In this document: piece by piece, positions 1 through 8,276 of the stretch
Position numbering within the stretch: the first letter of the stretch is position 1
Layout: each line of letters begins with the position of its first letter
NCBI RefSeq assembly: GCF_003544855.1
Contig: NZ_CP032101.1
Coordinates: 62,001-126,000, forward strand
Origin: Malaciobacter marinus
GTDB taxonomy: Bacteria > Campylobacterota > Campylobacteria > Campylobacterales > Arcobacteraceae
Length of the DNA stretch: 64,000 nt
Direction: 5' to 3'
The notes under the pieces: model-generated
What the model was told of the DNA's origin: nothing
Seen by the model: the letters and a program-made list of their open reading frames with translations, nothing else
Database searches by the model: none
Translations under genes and position numbers: made by a program

Positions 1-700
1 TTCCAACAGCAGGAAGTATAAAGTGTTTTACCAAAGAAATGTTAAGTGATAACTTCCAATTCATCGTTCTTATTTTAACTTCACTTAAATATACACCAAA
101 GATTACTAATTGAATAACCATTGAAGCATATGCTCCCATTTCAAGAGTTCTTGAAATATCTTTATGAATAGGAACATTAAAATAGTTTATAGCAATAGCA
201 AAAAAAGCAACCCAAAGTCCAGGAAGTTTTAAAATTGAATAGATTGACTTTTTTAATGTAAAAGAGTCTTTTGCAAAGAAATATATACTAAAAATATAAA
301 TAAAAAACATATTTGCAATATTTATAATACTTGTGTAAGGAACAGATTGTTCACCAAATAAAGCAATCCCTAATGGAACACCAATATTTCCAGTATTACC
401 CACTAATGACACAGCGATAAATATAGTTCTATCTTTTGAATCAGTAAATATTTTTTTTGAGAATATTATTAAAAAGAATACAACACTTAAAACTGCATAT
501 AAATAAATAATTGGTGACATTACAAATGCATAATCAATAGGAGATTTAGTTAGTCCCCAAAATATTAAAATTGGTTGTAAAAAATAAAAAGATAAAATTA
601 CATAGCTTTTTTCATCGATTTTTTCTTTAAAACTTTTTTTTAAAATTAGTCCAATTACAATAAAAGAATAAACAGGAAGTACTGAAATTAAAGTTTGAAT
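1..700 (-). CDS. AEC-family (auxin efflux carrier-like) permease, C-terminal end outside window
   Basis: An open minus-strand frame runs to the left edge and encodes a very hydrophobic protein with several membrane helices. It contains the segment SLVGNTGNIGVPLGIALFGE, typical of AEC-family transporters (PF03547), which export small organic acids or amino acids across the inner membrane. At least 233 residues are visible; the family usually has about 300-320. No ATG, GTG or TTG lies in frame at the expected N-terminus. The upstream frame is closed by a stop, and AAGG sits 7 nt before an ATT codon at 700-698, so I placed the start there. The first in-frame ATG is more than 60 codons further in. 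It could instead be a gene with a damaged start. The family call is fairly secure, the substrate is not. Confidence 0.75.
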   Translation of the reverse strand, partial: MQTLISVLPVYSFIVIGLILKKSFKEKIDEKSYVILSFYFLQPILIFWGLTKSPIDYAFVMSPIIYLYAVLSVVFFLIIFSKKIFTDSKDRTIFIAVSLVGNTGNIGVPLGIALFGEQSVPYTSIINIANMFFIYIFSIYFFAKDSFTLKKSIYSILKLPGLWVAFFAIAINYFNVPIHKDISRTLEMGAYASMVIQLVIFGVYLSEVKIRTMNWKLSLNISLVKHFILPAVG

Positions 701-787
701 GAAGTTACCTTTATAATATAATAAATTTTATTTTATCATAAAGAAGTAAAAAATATAATTTAGTCTTAGAAGTATTAGGATTTAGAT

Positions 788-813
788 ATTATGTCGTAAA
801 TTTACGACATAAT
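788..813. terminator. Perfect 26-bp palindrome at the 3' end of the phosphate permease gene
   Basis: The two arms ATTATGTCGTAAA and TTTACGACATAAT match perfectly and the palindrome contains the permease stop codon. As RNA it would fold with an 11-bp stem and a 4-nt loop. There is no strong U-run after it on either strand, so terminator function is likely but not certain. Confidence 0.45.
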
Positions 814-2382
814 ACCTTTTATCATAAAGAATATTGATGCAGATAAAAGTCCAGCTGCAGGAACTGTTATTAACCATGCAGCAACAATTTTTTTGATTGC
901 ATCTCTTTTTACATACTTAACTCTTTTTTTAGCTTTAAAATCTCTTTTTTCAATTCTTACTTGCTCTATTTTTTCTTCAATTAGTTTATAAAGTTCAACA
1001 ACTCTAATATATTCAGATTTGCTTTTTTTATTTTTATCTTCTAAGTCAATTAATTCCGCTTCATATTTATCAAGAATTTTTTTGTCTTTTTTTAATTTTT
1101 TTCTAATATCACTTAATATTTTTGATTCACTTGAATCTAAAAACTCTCTTAAGAACCCTACTCCAAATACTCCACCTACTGCAATATGTGTTGAAGATAC
1201 AGGTAGTCCTAATTGACTAGCAATAATAACAGTAATAGCTGCTGCCATTGCAATTGAAAATGCTCTTACTTGATCTAATTCTGTAATTTCTGAGCCAACT
1301 GTTTTGATGATTCTTGGTCCATAAAGAGCTAAACCTATTGCAATACCTAATGCACCTACAGCCATAACCCAAAAAGGAATTCCTACTTGTGAAGAAACAG
1401 ATGATTTAATAATTGCATCATTTATAGCAGCAAGTGGACCAATTGCATTTGCAACATCATTTGCACCATGAGCAAAAGATAAAAGTGCTGCTGAGAAAAT
1501 CAATGGTATTGTAAATAGTGAGTTAATGCCAAGTCTTGTATTGTCAATTTTTTGTGCAGATTTTTCAATTAGTGGTCTTACTACAAAGAAGACTATAAGG
1601 GCAATTATTAATCCTACTAAAGAAGCTGTCAAAAAATTAACTTTAATTAAATGTTTTATTCCCTTTACGATTAAATATGTAGAAAAGGCCCAAGACATAA
1701 TGGCAATTAAATATGGAACAAACTTTTTAGCTGAGCTTACCATATCTTTTTGAAACATAATATTTTTTTTAATAAATAATAAAAACAGTGCCGCAACCAC
1801 TCCACCAAAAACTGGGGAGATTATCCAAGAAGCTGCAATTTTAGCCATGGTTCCCCAAGAAACTATGGCAAAACCAGCTGCTGCAATTCCTGCACCCATA
1901 ACACCACCTACAATTGAGTGTGTTGTTGATACAGGAGCACCAACAGAAGTTGCAAAGTTTAACCAAAGTGCAGCTGAAAGTAGTGCTGCTGTCATTGCCC
2001 AAATAAATATTTCAGGATCAGAAATTAAAGCTGGATCAATAATTCCTTTTTTTATTGTTTTTACAACTTCTCCACCAGCAATTAATGCACCTGCTGCTTC
2101 AAAAATTGCTGCAATAACAATTGCCCAAAACATTGTTATTGCTTTTGAACCAACTGCTGGACCTACATTATTAGCAACATCATTTGCACCAATATTCATA
2201 GCCATATAGGCTCCAAAAACAGCTCCAATAATCAAAAATGAATTATTAGGAACATTACCATGTGAGGTATAACTCCATAAAAAGACAACAACTATAAATA
2301 GAAGTCCTAGTGATAGTTTAGCAAAGCCCGGAAGTGTCTTGTCTGTAGCTTTATCCATCTTATTGATAGTTTCAAAGTCCAA
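802..2382 (-). CDS. pit: Inorganic phosphate permease, PiT family
   Basis: This 526-residue membrane protein has the duplicated PiT signature: GANDVANNVGPAVGSKA near residues 65-81 and GANDVANAIGPLAAI in the second half, each followed by a PVSTTH or PVSSTH motif. PiT proteins (PF01384) take up inorganic phosphate, probably as a metal-phosphate complex, driven by protons or sodium. A long charged cytoplasmic segment (roughly residues 420-500, lysine/glutamate-rich and coiled-coil-like) lies before the last membrane helix. The start is TTG at 2382 with AAAGGG 5 nt upstream. The next gene upstream is divergent and the gene downstream is the AEC permease, so it is probably transcribed alone. No PhoU-like partner gene is adjacent. 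Confidence 0.93.
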   Translation of the reverse strand: MDFETINKMDKATDKTLPGFAKLSLGLLFIVVVFLWSYTSHGNVPNNSFLIIGAVFGAYMAMNIGANDVANNVGPAVGSKAITMFWAIVIAAIFEAAGALIAGGEVVKTIKKGIIDPALISDPEIFIWAMTAALLSAALWLNFATSVGAPVSTTHSIVGGVMGAGIAAAGFAIVSWGTMAKIAASWIISPVFGGVVAALFLLFIKKNIMFQKDMVSSAKKFVPYLIAIMSWAFSTYLIVKGIKHLIKVNFLTASLVGLIIALIVFFVVRPLIEKSAQKIDNTRLGINSLFTIPLIFSAALLSFAHGANDVANAIGPLAAINDAIIKSSVSSQVGIPFWVMAVGALGIAIGLALYGPRIIKTVGSEITELDQVRAFSIAMAAAITVIIASQLGLPVSSTHIAVGGVFGVGFLREFLDSSESKILSDIRKKLKKDKKILDKYEAELIDLEDKNKKSKSEYIRVVELYKLIEEKIEQVRIEKRDFKAKKRVKYVKRDAIKKIVAAWLITVPAAGLLSASIFFMIKGIMS

Positions 2383-2390
2383 TGTAACCC

Positions 2391-2453
2391 TTTACGTAAC
2401 CATTTTGTAATTTAATTTGTTTAGTATTGTAATGGATAATTCTTTACATAACC
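2391..2453 (-). promoter_or_regulatory. Leader of the phosphate permease with a repeated GGTTAnGTAAA motif
   Basis: TTTACGTAACC at 2391-2401 and TTTACATAACC at 2443-2453 are near-identical copies 52 bp apart, about five helical turns. A TACAAT -10-like hexamer for the minus strand (2431-2426) lies between them. This could be a two-site operator for the permease gene; the binding protein is unknown. Confidence 0.3.
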
Positions 2454-2597
2454 TTTAAATAAGCTTAAAAATTATATGGATAAAATATTTATAATATTCA
2501 AGTTGTCTATATATTATTCTTTTATAATTTGAAAATTTACTCCATTTTAAACAATATTACAGAATAAGAAATTAATCTTTCTTTAAGATTTTATATA

Positions 2598-2603
2598 TAT
2601 AAT
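2598..2603 (+). promoter_or_regulatory. -10 element of the small gene at 2642
   Basis: TATAAT sits in an AT-rich stretch 38 bp before the ATG. A clear -35 is not visible, which is usual for Campylobacterota promoters. Confidence 0.5.
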
Positions 2604-2641
2604 GCCAATAAAATATAGACAAAACACATAAAGGAGTAGTT

Positions 2642-2857
2642 ATGTTAAGCATAAGAATTTTGACAAACAACGATATTCCTAAAATTGAAAAAATGAAACA
2701 AGATTTCAATATCTTTAGAGTTGTTGATACTAAAAAAGGTAAACTTGAAATGGTAGAATTTTTCAATAAAGATGGGGTATTTAGAGGTTTTGGTAGAGAT
2801 ACAAAAGCTGCTTATAAAAGAGCAAAAAGAGCTGTTATTAAATATTATAATAAATAA
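2642..2857 (+). CDS. Small conserved-looking protein of unknown function (71 aa)
   Basis: I do not recognise this family. The ORF starts with ATG and has AAAGGAG 6 nt upstream. It has a TATAAT box before it and a clean bidirectional terminator after it, so it is very likely a real monocistronic gene. The protein has no signal peptide or membrane helix. The C-terminal third is lysine/arginine-rich (KAAYKRAKRAVIKYYNK), suggesting a soluble nucleic-acid- or ribosome-associated protein, but that is only a guess from composition. It faces the phosphate permease divergently and the helicase gene convergently. Confidence 0.75.
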   Translation: MLSIRILTNNDIPKIEKMKQDFNIFRVVDTKKGKLEMVEFFNKDGVFRGFGRDTKAAYKRAKRAVIKYYNK

Positions 2858-2878
2858 AGAAGAAAATCTTCTTTATTT
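2852..2878. terminator. Bidirectional terminator
   Basis: AAATAAAGAAGA and TCTTCTTTATTT form a perfect 12-bp stem with a 3-nt loop between two convergent genes. The stem includes the stop codon of the plus-strand gene. Confidence 0.8.
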
Positions 2879-2880
2879 AT

Positions 2881-4338
2881 CTAGCTTCTTCGTCTTCTAT
2901 TTGAAGATGAAGATGAACTAGAAGATTTATTTCTATTATTTTTAAATCCTCCACTTCTTGGACCTCTTCTTCTTTGTCCGCCTCTTTTATCATTATTTCT
3001 ACTACTATTTCTAACAGCACTTTCAATTAACTTTTCAATATCTTTATGAGATTTACCAATTGTATTGCTTCCTTTTACAGAAGTAGCACTTGTAAGCATT
3101 GAAGCTAGTTTAAATGCAATTGTAGAAATATCATACTCTTCTTTTAAGTTTTCAATAATTAATAATGCTGAATCATCAACTTTGTGTGCTTTGATTTTTT
3201 CAACAAGTGAATTTGTTTTTTTATCTTTTACAGATTTAATATTTGGAATCGTCTTAGCTTCTAATCTTCCACCAGTAGATTTTTGAATCTTTTGAAGCAT
3301 TCTAAATTCATGTGGAGTTACAATAGAAACAGCAACACCTTCTTTTCCTGCACGACCTGTTCTTCCAATTCTATGAACATAACTTTCAGAATCAAAAGGT
3401 AAATGATAATTAAATACATGTGTTACATCATTTACATCAAGTCCACGAGCAGCTACATCTGTAGCAATTAAAACATCAAGTCTACCTTTTTTAAAGGCAT
3501 TAATTGCTTCTTCTCTTTGTCTTTGCTCCATATCTCCATGAAGACCTTTAGCACCAAAACCTTGAGATACTAAAAATGTAGAAAGTCTATCTACTTCTTT
3601 TTTTGTTCTACAAAAAATAATTGATTTATCAGGATTTTTATAATCATACAATCTAATAAGTGCATCATCTCTTTCATATTCATCAACAACATAAAATGCT
3701 TGTTTAATTTTTGAGTTTGTTATTTCACTTGTTGTAACTGTAATAAACTCTGGTTCATTTAAGATTGTTTTTGCTAATTGTTTAATTGCATTTGGCATAG
3801 TTGCTGAAAACATTAATGTTTGTCTTTGCTTAGGCATATAAGTAAAGATTTCTTTAATATCATCTAAGAACCCCATATCAAGCATTTCATCTGCTTCATC
3901 AAGGATTACATAATTTGGTTTAATATTGATTTTTTTATCTCTTAGTAAATCTAAAAATCTTCCTGGTGTTGCAACTAAAATTGATGCATTAGAGATATGC
4001 TTTAGTTGTCTGCTATAAGATTGTCCACCATAAACTGTTGCTGTATTTATATCTAAATATTTTCCAAACTTAAATAATTCATCTGAAACTTGCATTGCAA
4101 GTTCTCTTGTTGGAACGATTACTACAGCTTCTACTTCTTTGTTACATTTCATCATATTTAAAATTGGTAGTCCAAATGCTGCTGTTTTTCCTGTACCTGT
4201 GTGGGCTTGACCAACTATGTCTTTACCTTCTAAAATAACTGGAATTGCATCTTTTTGAATTGGACTTGGCTCTTTAAAGCCTGCATCATCAATTGATTTT
4301 TGTAAATTTGTTTTGAAATTGAACTCTTGAAAAGTCAC
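2881..4338 (-). CDS. DEAD-box ATP-dependent RNA helicase
   Basis: The 485-residue protein has the full DEAD-box set: Q motif near residue 24, AHTGTGKT (motif I), PTRELAMQ (Ia), DEAD in VILDEADEMLD (motif II), SAT (III), ARGLDV (V) and HRIGRTGR (VI). These unwind short RNA duplexes during ribosome assembly, mRNA decay or cold adaptation. The tail after about residue 455 is rich in Arg/Gly and ends in a run of eight serines followed by RRRR, an RNA-binding low-complexity tail as in RhlE/DeaD/CshA proteins. The start is GTG at 4338, with AAGG 6-7 nt before it. Upstream, 4339-4555 holds no gene; TTGACA on the minus strand (4430-4425) may be part of its promoter. Confidence 0.95.
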   Translation of the reverse strand: MTFQEFNFKTNLQKSIDDAGFKEPSPIQKDAIPVILEGKDIVGQAHTGTGKTAAFGLPILNMMKCNKEVEAVVIVPTRELAMQVSDELFKFGKYLDINTATVYGGQSYSRQLKHISNASILVATPGRFLDLLRDKKINIKPNYVILDEADEMLDMGFLDDIKEIFTYMPKQRQTLMFSATMPNAIKQLAKTILNEPEFITVTTSEITNSKIKQAFYVVDEYERDDALIRLYDYKNPDKSIIFCRTKKEVDRLSTFLVSQGFGAKGLHGDMEQRQREEAINAFKKGRLDVLIATDVAARGLDVNDVTHVFNYHLPFDSESYVHRIGRTGRAGKEGVAVSIVTPHEFRMLQKIQKSTGGRLEAKTIPNIKSVKDKKTNSLVEKIKAHKVDDSALLIIENLKEEYDISTIAFKLASMLTSATSVKGSNTIGKSHKDIEKLIESAVRNSSRNNDKRGGQRRRGPRSGGFKNNRNKSSSSSSSSNRRRRS

Positions 4339-4530
4339 TTCTTACCTTCGTATATTTGAATTTAAAATACACTTTATATAACTTCTTTTGTTCTTTTTAA
4401 AAAAATCTATGATAAATAATTGGATGTCAATAATTTAAAATCTCTGAGTTGAAATCAAAGTAAAATAGGTATATAACTGTGTATAATTGTCTGATTATAG
4501 CTAAATTTATATAAATTTAAGCTTTAGAGT

Positions 4531-4557
4531 AAAAGTAAGGCTTAATGCCCTACTTTT
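4531..4557 (-). terminator. Terminator after accC
   Basis: AAAAGTAAGGC and GCCCTACTTTT pair with one mismatch around a 5-nt loop and overlap the accC stop codon. On the minus strand the stem is followed by a short U-rich stretch. Confidence 0.55.
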
Positions 4558-5896
4558 AACCTTTGTAGTTTTCTAAGTATTTTGTATCGTAGTTGTTGTT
4601 TTTAAAGTCTTCGTTTTGCATCATCTTCATATGAAATGGAATAGTAGTTTTAATACCTTCAACTTCAAACTCATTTAATGCTCTTTTCATAATATTTATA
4701 GCTTTATCTCTATCTCTTCCCCAAACAATTAGTTTCCCAATCATTGAGTCATAATATGGAGGAACATCATAGTTTGTATAAACGTGAGAATCAACTCTTA
4801 CATTTCTTCCACCAGGAACCATCCATTGTTTTACTTTTCCAGGACAAGGTAAGAAAGAAATAGGATCTTCTGCTGTAATTCTACACTCAATTGCATGACC
4901 TCTAAATTTAACTTCTTCTTGTGGAGGAACTTTTTCACCCTCTGCAACTCTAATCATTAGTTCAACTATATCAATTCCAGAAACCATTTCTGAAACAGGA
5001 TGTTCTACTTGAAGTCTTGTATTCATTTCCATAAAGTAAAAGTTTTGTTTATCATCTGCTAAGAATTCAAATGTTCCTGCTCCCTCATACTCTAAGTATT
5101 TTGTAGCTTTTACTGCAACTTCATGAAGTTGTCTTCTTGTTTCATCATTTAATAAAATAGCAGGTGATTCTTCAATAACTTTTTGGTGTCTTCTTTGTAA
5201 TGAACAATCTCTTTCACCAATATGAATTGCATTTCCATGAGAATCTCCAACAACTTGAACTTCAATATGTCTTGGGTTGTTGATAAATCTTTCTAAATAC
5301 ATTGTTCCATCACCAAAGGCAGCAAGTGCTTCTGATGAAGCTGCCATAAATAGTTGATCAAATTCAGACTCTTCATTTATAAGTCTCATTCCTCTACCAC
5401 CGCCACCAGCAGCAGCTTTAGCCATGATAGGATAACCTATTTCTTTTGCAACTTTTTTACCCTCTTCTAGTGAATGAATAGCGCCTTTACTACCTGGTAC
5501 AACAGGAACCCCTGCTCTTACCATTTCATCTTTAGCTTTTGATTTATCAGCCATTTTTTCCATTACTTCAACAGATGGACCAATAAATTTAATACCATGT
5601 AATCTACAAATTTCAACAAAATCTTGGTTTTCTGATAAGAAACCATAACCTGGGAAAATTGCATCACTTCCAGTCATCTCAGCTGCTGTGATAATTGCTG
5701 GAATATTTAAATATGATTCATTAGATCTTGCTGGACCAATACAAACTGCTTCATCTGCGTGTTTTAAGTAAGATGCATTTTTATCACCTGCACTATAAAT
5801 TACAACAGACTTTTTTCCCATTTCTCTAATTGTTCTAATTGCTCTTTGAACAATTTCACCTCTATTAGCAATTAAAATTTTCTTTATTTCAGCCAT
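4556..5896 (-). CDS. accC: Acetyl-CoA carboxylase, biotin carboxylase subunit
   Basis: The 446-residue protein matches the usual AccC length. It has the N-terminal ILIANRGEI motif, the ATP-grasp glycine-rich loop KAAAGGGGRGMR (about 160-171) and the catalytic EMNTRLQVEHPVSE segment (about 291-304). It carboxylates biotin on AccB using ATP and bicarbonate, the first half-reaction of malonyl-CoA synthesis for fatty acids. It follows accB by 12 nt in one operon, with AGGAAAGAG before its ATG. AccA and AccD are not in the window. A short hairpin over the stop codon probably ends the transcript. Confidence 0.97.
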   Translation of the reverse strand: MAEIKKILIANRGEIVQRAIRTIREMGKKSVVIYSAGDKNASYLKHADEAVCIGPARSNESYLNIPAIITAAEMTGSDAIFPGYGFLSENQDFVEICRLHGIKFIGPSVEVMEKMADKSKAKDEMVRAGVPVVPGSKGAIHSLEEGKKVAKEIGYPIMAKAAAGGGGRGMRLINEESEFDQLFMAASSEALAAFGDGTMYLERFINNPRHIEVQVVGDSHGNAIHIGERDCSLQRRHQKVIEESPAILLNDETRRQLHEVAVKATKYLEYEGAGTFEFLADDKQNFYFMEMNTRLQVEHPVSEMVSGIDIVELMIRVAEGEKVPPQEEVKFRGHAIECRITAEDPISFLPCPGKVKQWMVPGGRNVRVDSHVYTNYDVPPYYDSMIGKLIVWGRDRDKAINIMKRALNEFEVEGIKTTIPFHMKMMQNEDFKNNNYDTKYLENYKG

Positions 5897-5908
5897 ACTA
5901 GCTCTTTC

Positions 5909-6373
5909 CTAAAGTTTTTCAATTGTAAACAGTGGCATATCAAATTCTACTGGATCAGCGTCGTTAACTAATACATCTAAAATTTTACAATCACACTCAG
6001 CCTCAACTTCATTCATTATTTTCATAGCCTCTAAAATACATAAAGTATCACCTTTTCTAACTGTATCTCCTGGTTTAACAAATGCAGAAGAATCAGGTGA
6101 TGGTGCAGTATAAAACGTTCCAACCATTGGTGAATTAATAGTATCTGAACAAGTTTGAGTACTTTTTTCAGTAGTGCAAGATGTCTCAATTGGAGCACTT
6201 ACGCTTGGAGCAGGAGCAGCAACTTGTTGTGCTACAGGTGCAGAAGAAACTTGAATGTCTCCGTCAAATCCTTTACCCATTGAAATTTCAAAATCACTCT
6301 CTTTTATTTTTAGTTTATTAAGTTCACTTTTGTCAAATACTTTAATTAATTCTTTTATCTCTTTAAAATCCAT
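5909..6373 (-). CDS. accB: Biotin carboxyl carrier protein of acetyl-CoA carboxylase
   Basis: This 154-residue protein has a helical N-terminus, a Pro/Ala/Ser/Thr-rich linker (about 43-80) and a C-terminal biotinyl domain. The acceptor lysine is in EAMKIM, K118. It carries carboxybiotin between AccC and the AccAD transferase in the cytoplasm. Four cysteines occur in or near the linker and biotinyl domain (C66, C75, C127, C129); I attach no function to them. It is first in the accB-accC operon, divergent from the dCMP deaminase gene, with a 77-bp shared control region. Confidence 0.97.
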   Translation of the reverse strand: MDFKEIKELIKVFDKSELNKLKIKESDFEISMGKGFDGDIQVSSAPVAQQVAAPAPSVSAPIETSCTTEKSTQTCSDTINSPMVGTFYTAPSPDSSAFVKPGDTVRKGDTLCILEAMKIMNEVEAECDCKILDVLVNDADPVEFDMPLFTIEKL

Positions 6374-6392
6374 GACGTACCTTTTTTATTAA

Positions 6393-6425
6393 TTTTTGCT
6401 ATAATGTAGCAAAAAAATGATTATA
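6393..6425. promoter_or_regulatory. Divergent promoter region between accB and the dCMP deaminase gene
   Basis: TATAAT at 6400-6405 serves the plus strand and TATAAT on the minus strand (6425-6420) serves accB. The plus-strand -10 is embedded in an inverted repeat, TTTTTGCTA (6393-6401) and TAGCAAAAA (6407-6415), around 5 nt. The repeat could be an operator or, in the accB transcript, a leader hairpin. Confidence 0.5.
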
Positions 6426-6450
6426 AACCAATTTAATTAATGGAGTTTAA

Positions 6451-6888
6451 GTGTTAAGTGATAGAAATTTTATAAATATAGCTCATGAGATAGCAAGTGC
6501 ATCTAAGTGCGTGTCAAAACAAGTAGGTGCAGTAATAGTAAAAGATGGAAGAATACTTTCAACAGGATATAATGGAACACCAGCAGGATATGTAAATTGT
6601 TGCGAACATTGGGATGGTGCATATACAAAAGACCATCATGAATGGTCAAGAACTTATGAAATTCATGCAGAAATGAATGCAATAATTTGGGCAGCAAGAA
6701 ATGGAATAAGTATTGAAAGTGCCACTATTTATGTAACTTTAGAACCTTGTGCAGATTGTTCAAAAAATTTAATAGCAAGTGGTATTAAAAGAATAGTTTA
6801 TGATAAAGCTTATGAGCATACAAACTCTGATGTTGTAACAAAATTTATAAAAGATAATGGCGTAATAATAGAACAAATAGCTAAATGA
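6451..6888 (+). CDS. dCMP deaminase family zinc enzyme
   Basis: The 145-residue cytidine/deoxycytidylate deaminase fold has the zinc site HAEMNA (H72, catalytic E74) and PCADC (C100, C103). The sequence GYNGTPAGYVNCCEHWDGAY, with its extra Cys/His residues, is typical of ComEB-type dCMP deaminases. It converts dCMP to dUMP, feeding thymidylate synthesis. The start is GTG with TGGAG 5-6 nt upstream. The methyltransferase gene overlaps its stop by 4 nt (ATGA), so the two are translationally coupled. Confidence 0.9.
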   Translation: MLSDRNFINIAHEIASASKCVSKQVGAVIVKDGRILSTGYNGTPAGYVNCCEHWDGAYTKDHHEWSRTYEIHAEMNAIIWAARNGISIESATIYVTLEPCADCSKNLIASGIKRIVYDKAYEHTNSDVVTKFIKDNGVIIEQIAK

Positions 6889-7448
6889 AACTAGACAATC
6901 ATACCTTTTATAAAAAGTCAACATTAAAATATGGAGTAACAGCAAGAGGTGTTCATTGGAACTCAAAATTTTCTCAATATCTAAGATTTGAAGTACTTAC
7001 TAAGTATTTAAATAATTTAGAAGATTCAACTATTATTGATATAGGTTGCGGATTTGCTGAATATTTGAACTTTTTAAAAAGAAAAAAAATAGATTTTAAA
7101 AAATATACTGGCATTGATTGTGAAAAACATATGATACAAATAAGTAAAAAAAGATTTAATGATTATGAGTTTTTACTTCTTAATGTATTAAAAAACAGAT
7201 TACCACAAGCTGATTATTTTGTTTGTAGTGGAGCTATGAATTTATTAGAATTCAATGATATGCAAATATTTATACAAAAATGTTTTGATTCAAGTAAAAA
7301 AGGTTTTGTTTTTAATTTTTTAAAAGAGGATAACTTTACTTATGTAAGTCAAAAAGAAATTTTAAGTTTTTGTAAAACAATTACTACTAAAATAAAGATT
7401 GAAGATACATATTTACACAATGATTGTACCATATACCTTGAAAAATAG
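6885..7448 (+). CDS. Class I SAM-dependent methyltransferase
   Basis: This 187-residue protein has the Rossmann SAM-binding motif IIDIGCGFAEYL (about 50-61) and an acidic residue after the second strand (YTGIDCEKHMI). The substrate cannot be read from sequence. It is shorter than tRNA or ubiquinone methylases of this fold. Overlap with the dCMP deaminase gene suggests co-expression but not a shared pathway. Confidence 0.8.
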   Translation: MKLDNHTFYKKSTLKYGVTARGVHWNSKFSQYLRFEVLTKYLNNLEDSTIIDIGCGFAEYLNFLKRKKIDFKKYTGIDCEKHMIQISKKRFNDYEFLLLNVLKNRLPQADYFVCSGAMNLLEFNDMQIFIQKCFDSSKKGFVFNFLKEDNFTYVSQKEILSFCKTITTKIKIEDTYLHNDCTIYLEK

Positions 7449-7474
7449 CATAGATGTCTTAAAGAAAGAAAATA

Positions 7475-7505
7475 TCATAAGTTTTTCATATATCTAGTGT
7501 AAAAT
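7475..7505 (+). promoter_or_regulatory. Promoter of lutABC with 11-bp direct repeat
   Basis: TCATA occurs at 7475-7479 and 7486-7490, exactly 11 bp apart, and a -10-like TAAAAT begins at 7500. The spacing from the second TCATA to the -10 (14 nt start to start) is identical at dctP (13126 and 13140). That fits an OmpR-type activator replacing the -35, most simply the regulator encoded at 12446. Confidence 0.55.
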
Positions 7506-7529
7506 TTCTCATAATTAAAAGGAGTTTGC

Positions 7530-8276
7530 ATGAAAATTGGATTATTTATCCCATGTTTTATGAATGAGCTATATCCAGATATATGTATGGCAACACTTAA
7601 AATTTTAAAAGATCAAGGCTTAGATGTTGATTACCCTATGAGTCAAACATGCTGTGGTCAACCAATGGCTAATTCAGGCTGTTCAAAAGATGTAGAAACA
7701 CTAGCAAAACAGTTTGTAGAAAATTTCAAAGATTATGATTACATTGTTGCTCCAAGTGGATCATGTGTTTCAATGGTAAAAGAACACTATGCACCATTTT
7801 TTGAGAATAATAGTGATTATGACAAAGTTAAAACTTCAATATATGAAATTTGTGAATTCTTGCATGATATAATAAAAATTGAAAAGTTTGATGTGAGTTT
7901 TCCTCATAAAGTAGGTATTCATAATTCATGTCATGGACATAGAATGCTTAAACTTGGAAGTGCTAGTGAATTAAATATACCTTATCAATCAAAATTGAAA
8001 AATCTATTATCATTAGTAAAAGATATAGAAATTGTAAGTTTAAAAAGAGATGATGAGTGCTGTGGTTTTGGTGGAACTTTTTGTGTAACAGAAGAAGATA
8101 TATCAGTTTCTATGGGAAAAGATAGAATTAAAGATCATCTTGATTCTCATGCCCAAGTAATAACAGGAGCAGATATGTCATGTTTAATGCATATGGATGG
8201 AATCATTAATAGAGATAATGAAAATATTAAAGTTATGCATATAGTAGAAATACTTGCAGGAGTTAAATATGAGTAA
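7530..8276 (+). CDS. lutA: Lactate utilization Fe-S protein LutA (CCG-domain)
   Basis: The 248-residue protein has two cysteine-rich CCG domains (PF02754): TCCGQP at 40-45 and ECCGFGGTF at 176-184, with supporting C134. LutA, LutB and LutC form the L-lactate oxidation complex that turns L-lactate into pyruvate and feeds electrons to the quinone pool. A good ribosome-binding site (AAAAGGAG) precedes the ATG. It is first in the operon and overlaps lutB by 8 nt. Homologues such as YkgE and C. jejuni Cj0075c have the same gene order, as far as I recall. Confidence 0.93.
   Translation: MKIGLFIPCFMNELYPDICMATLKILKDQGLDVDYPMSQTCCGQPMANSGCSKDVETLAKQFVENFKDYDYIVAPSGSCVSMVKEHYAPFFENNSDYDKVKTSIYEICEFLHDIIKIEKFDVSFPHKVGIHNSCHGHRMLKLGSASELNIPYQSKLKNLLSLVKDIEIVSLKRDDECCGFGGTFCVTEEDISVSMGKDRIKDHLDSHAQVITGADMSCLMHMDGIINRDNENIKVMHIVEILAGVKYE

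Noticed and set aside
1847-2209. Long plus-strand open frame over the phosphate permease gene
   Set aside because: It is antisense to the conserved PiT core and has low-complexity Ala/Pro/Thr composition caused by the codon pattern of the real gene. No ribosome-binding site is seen.
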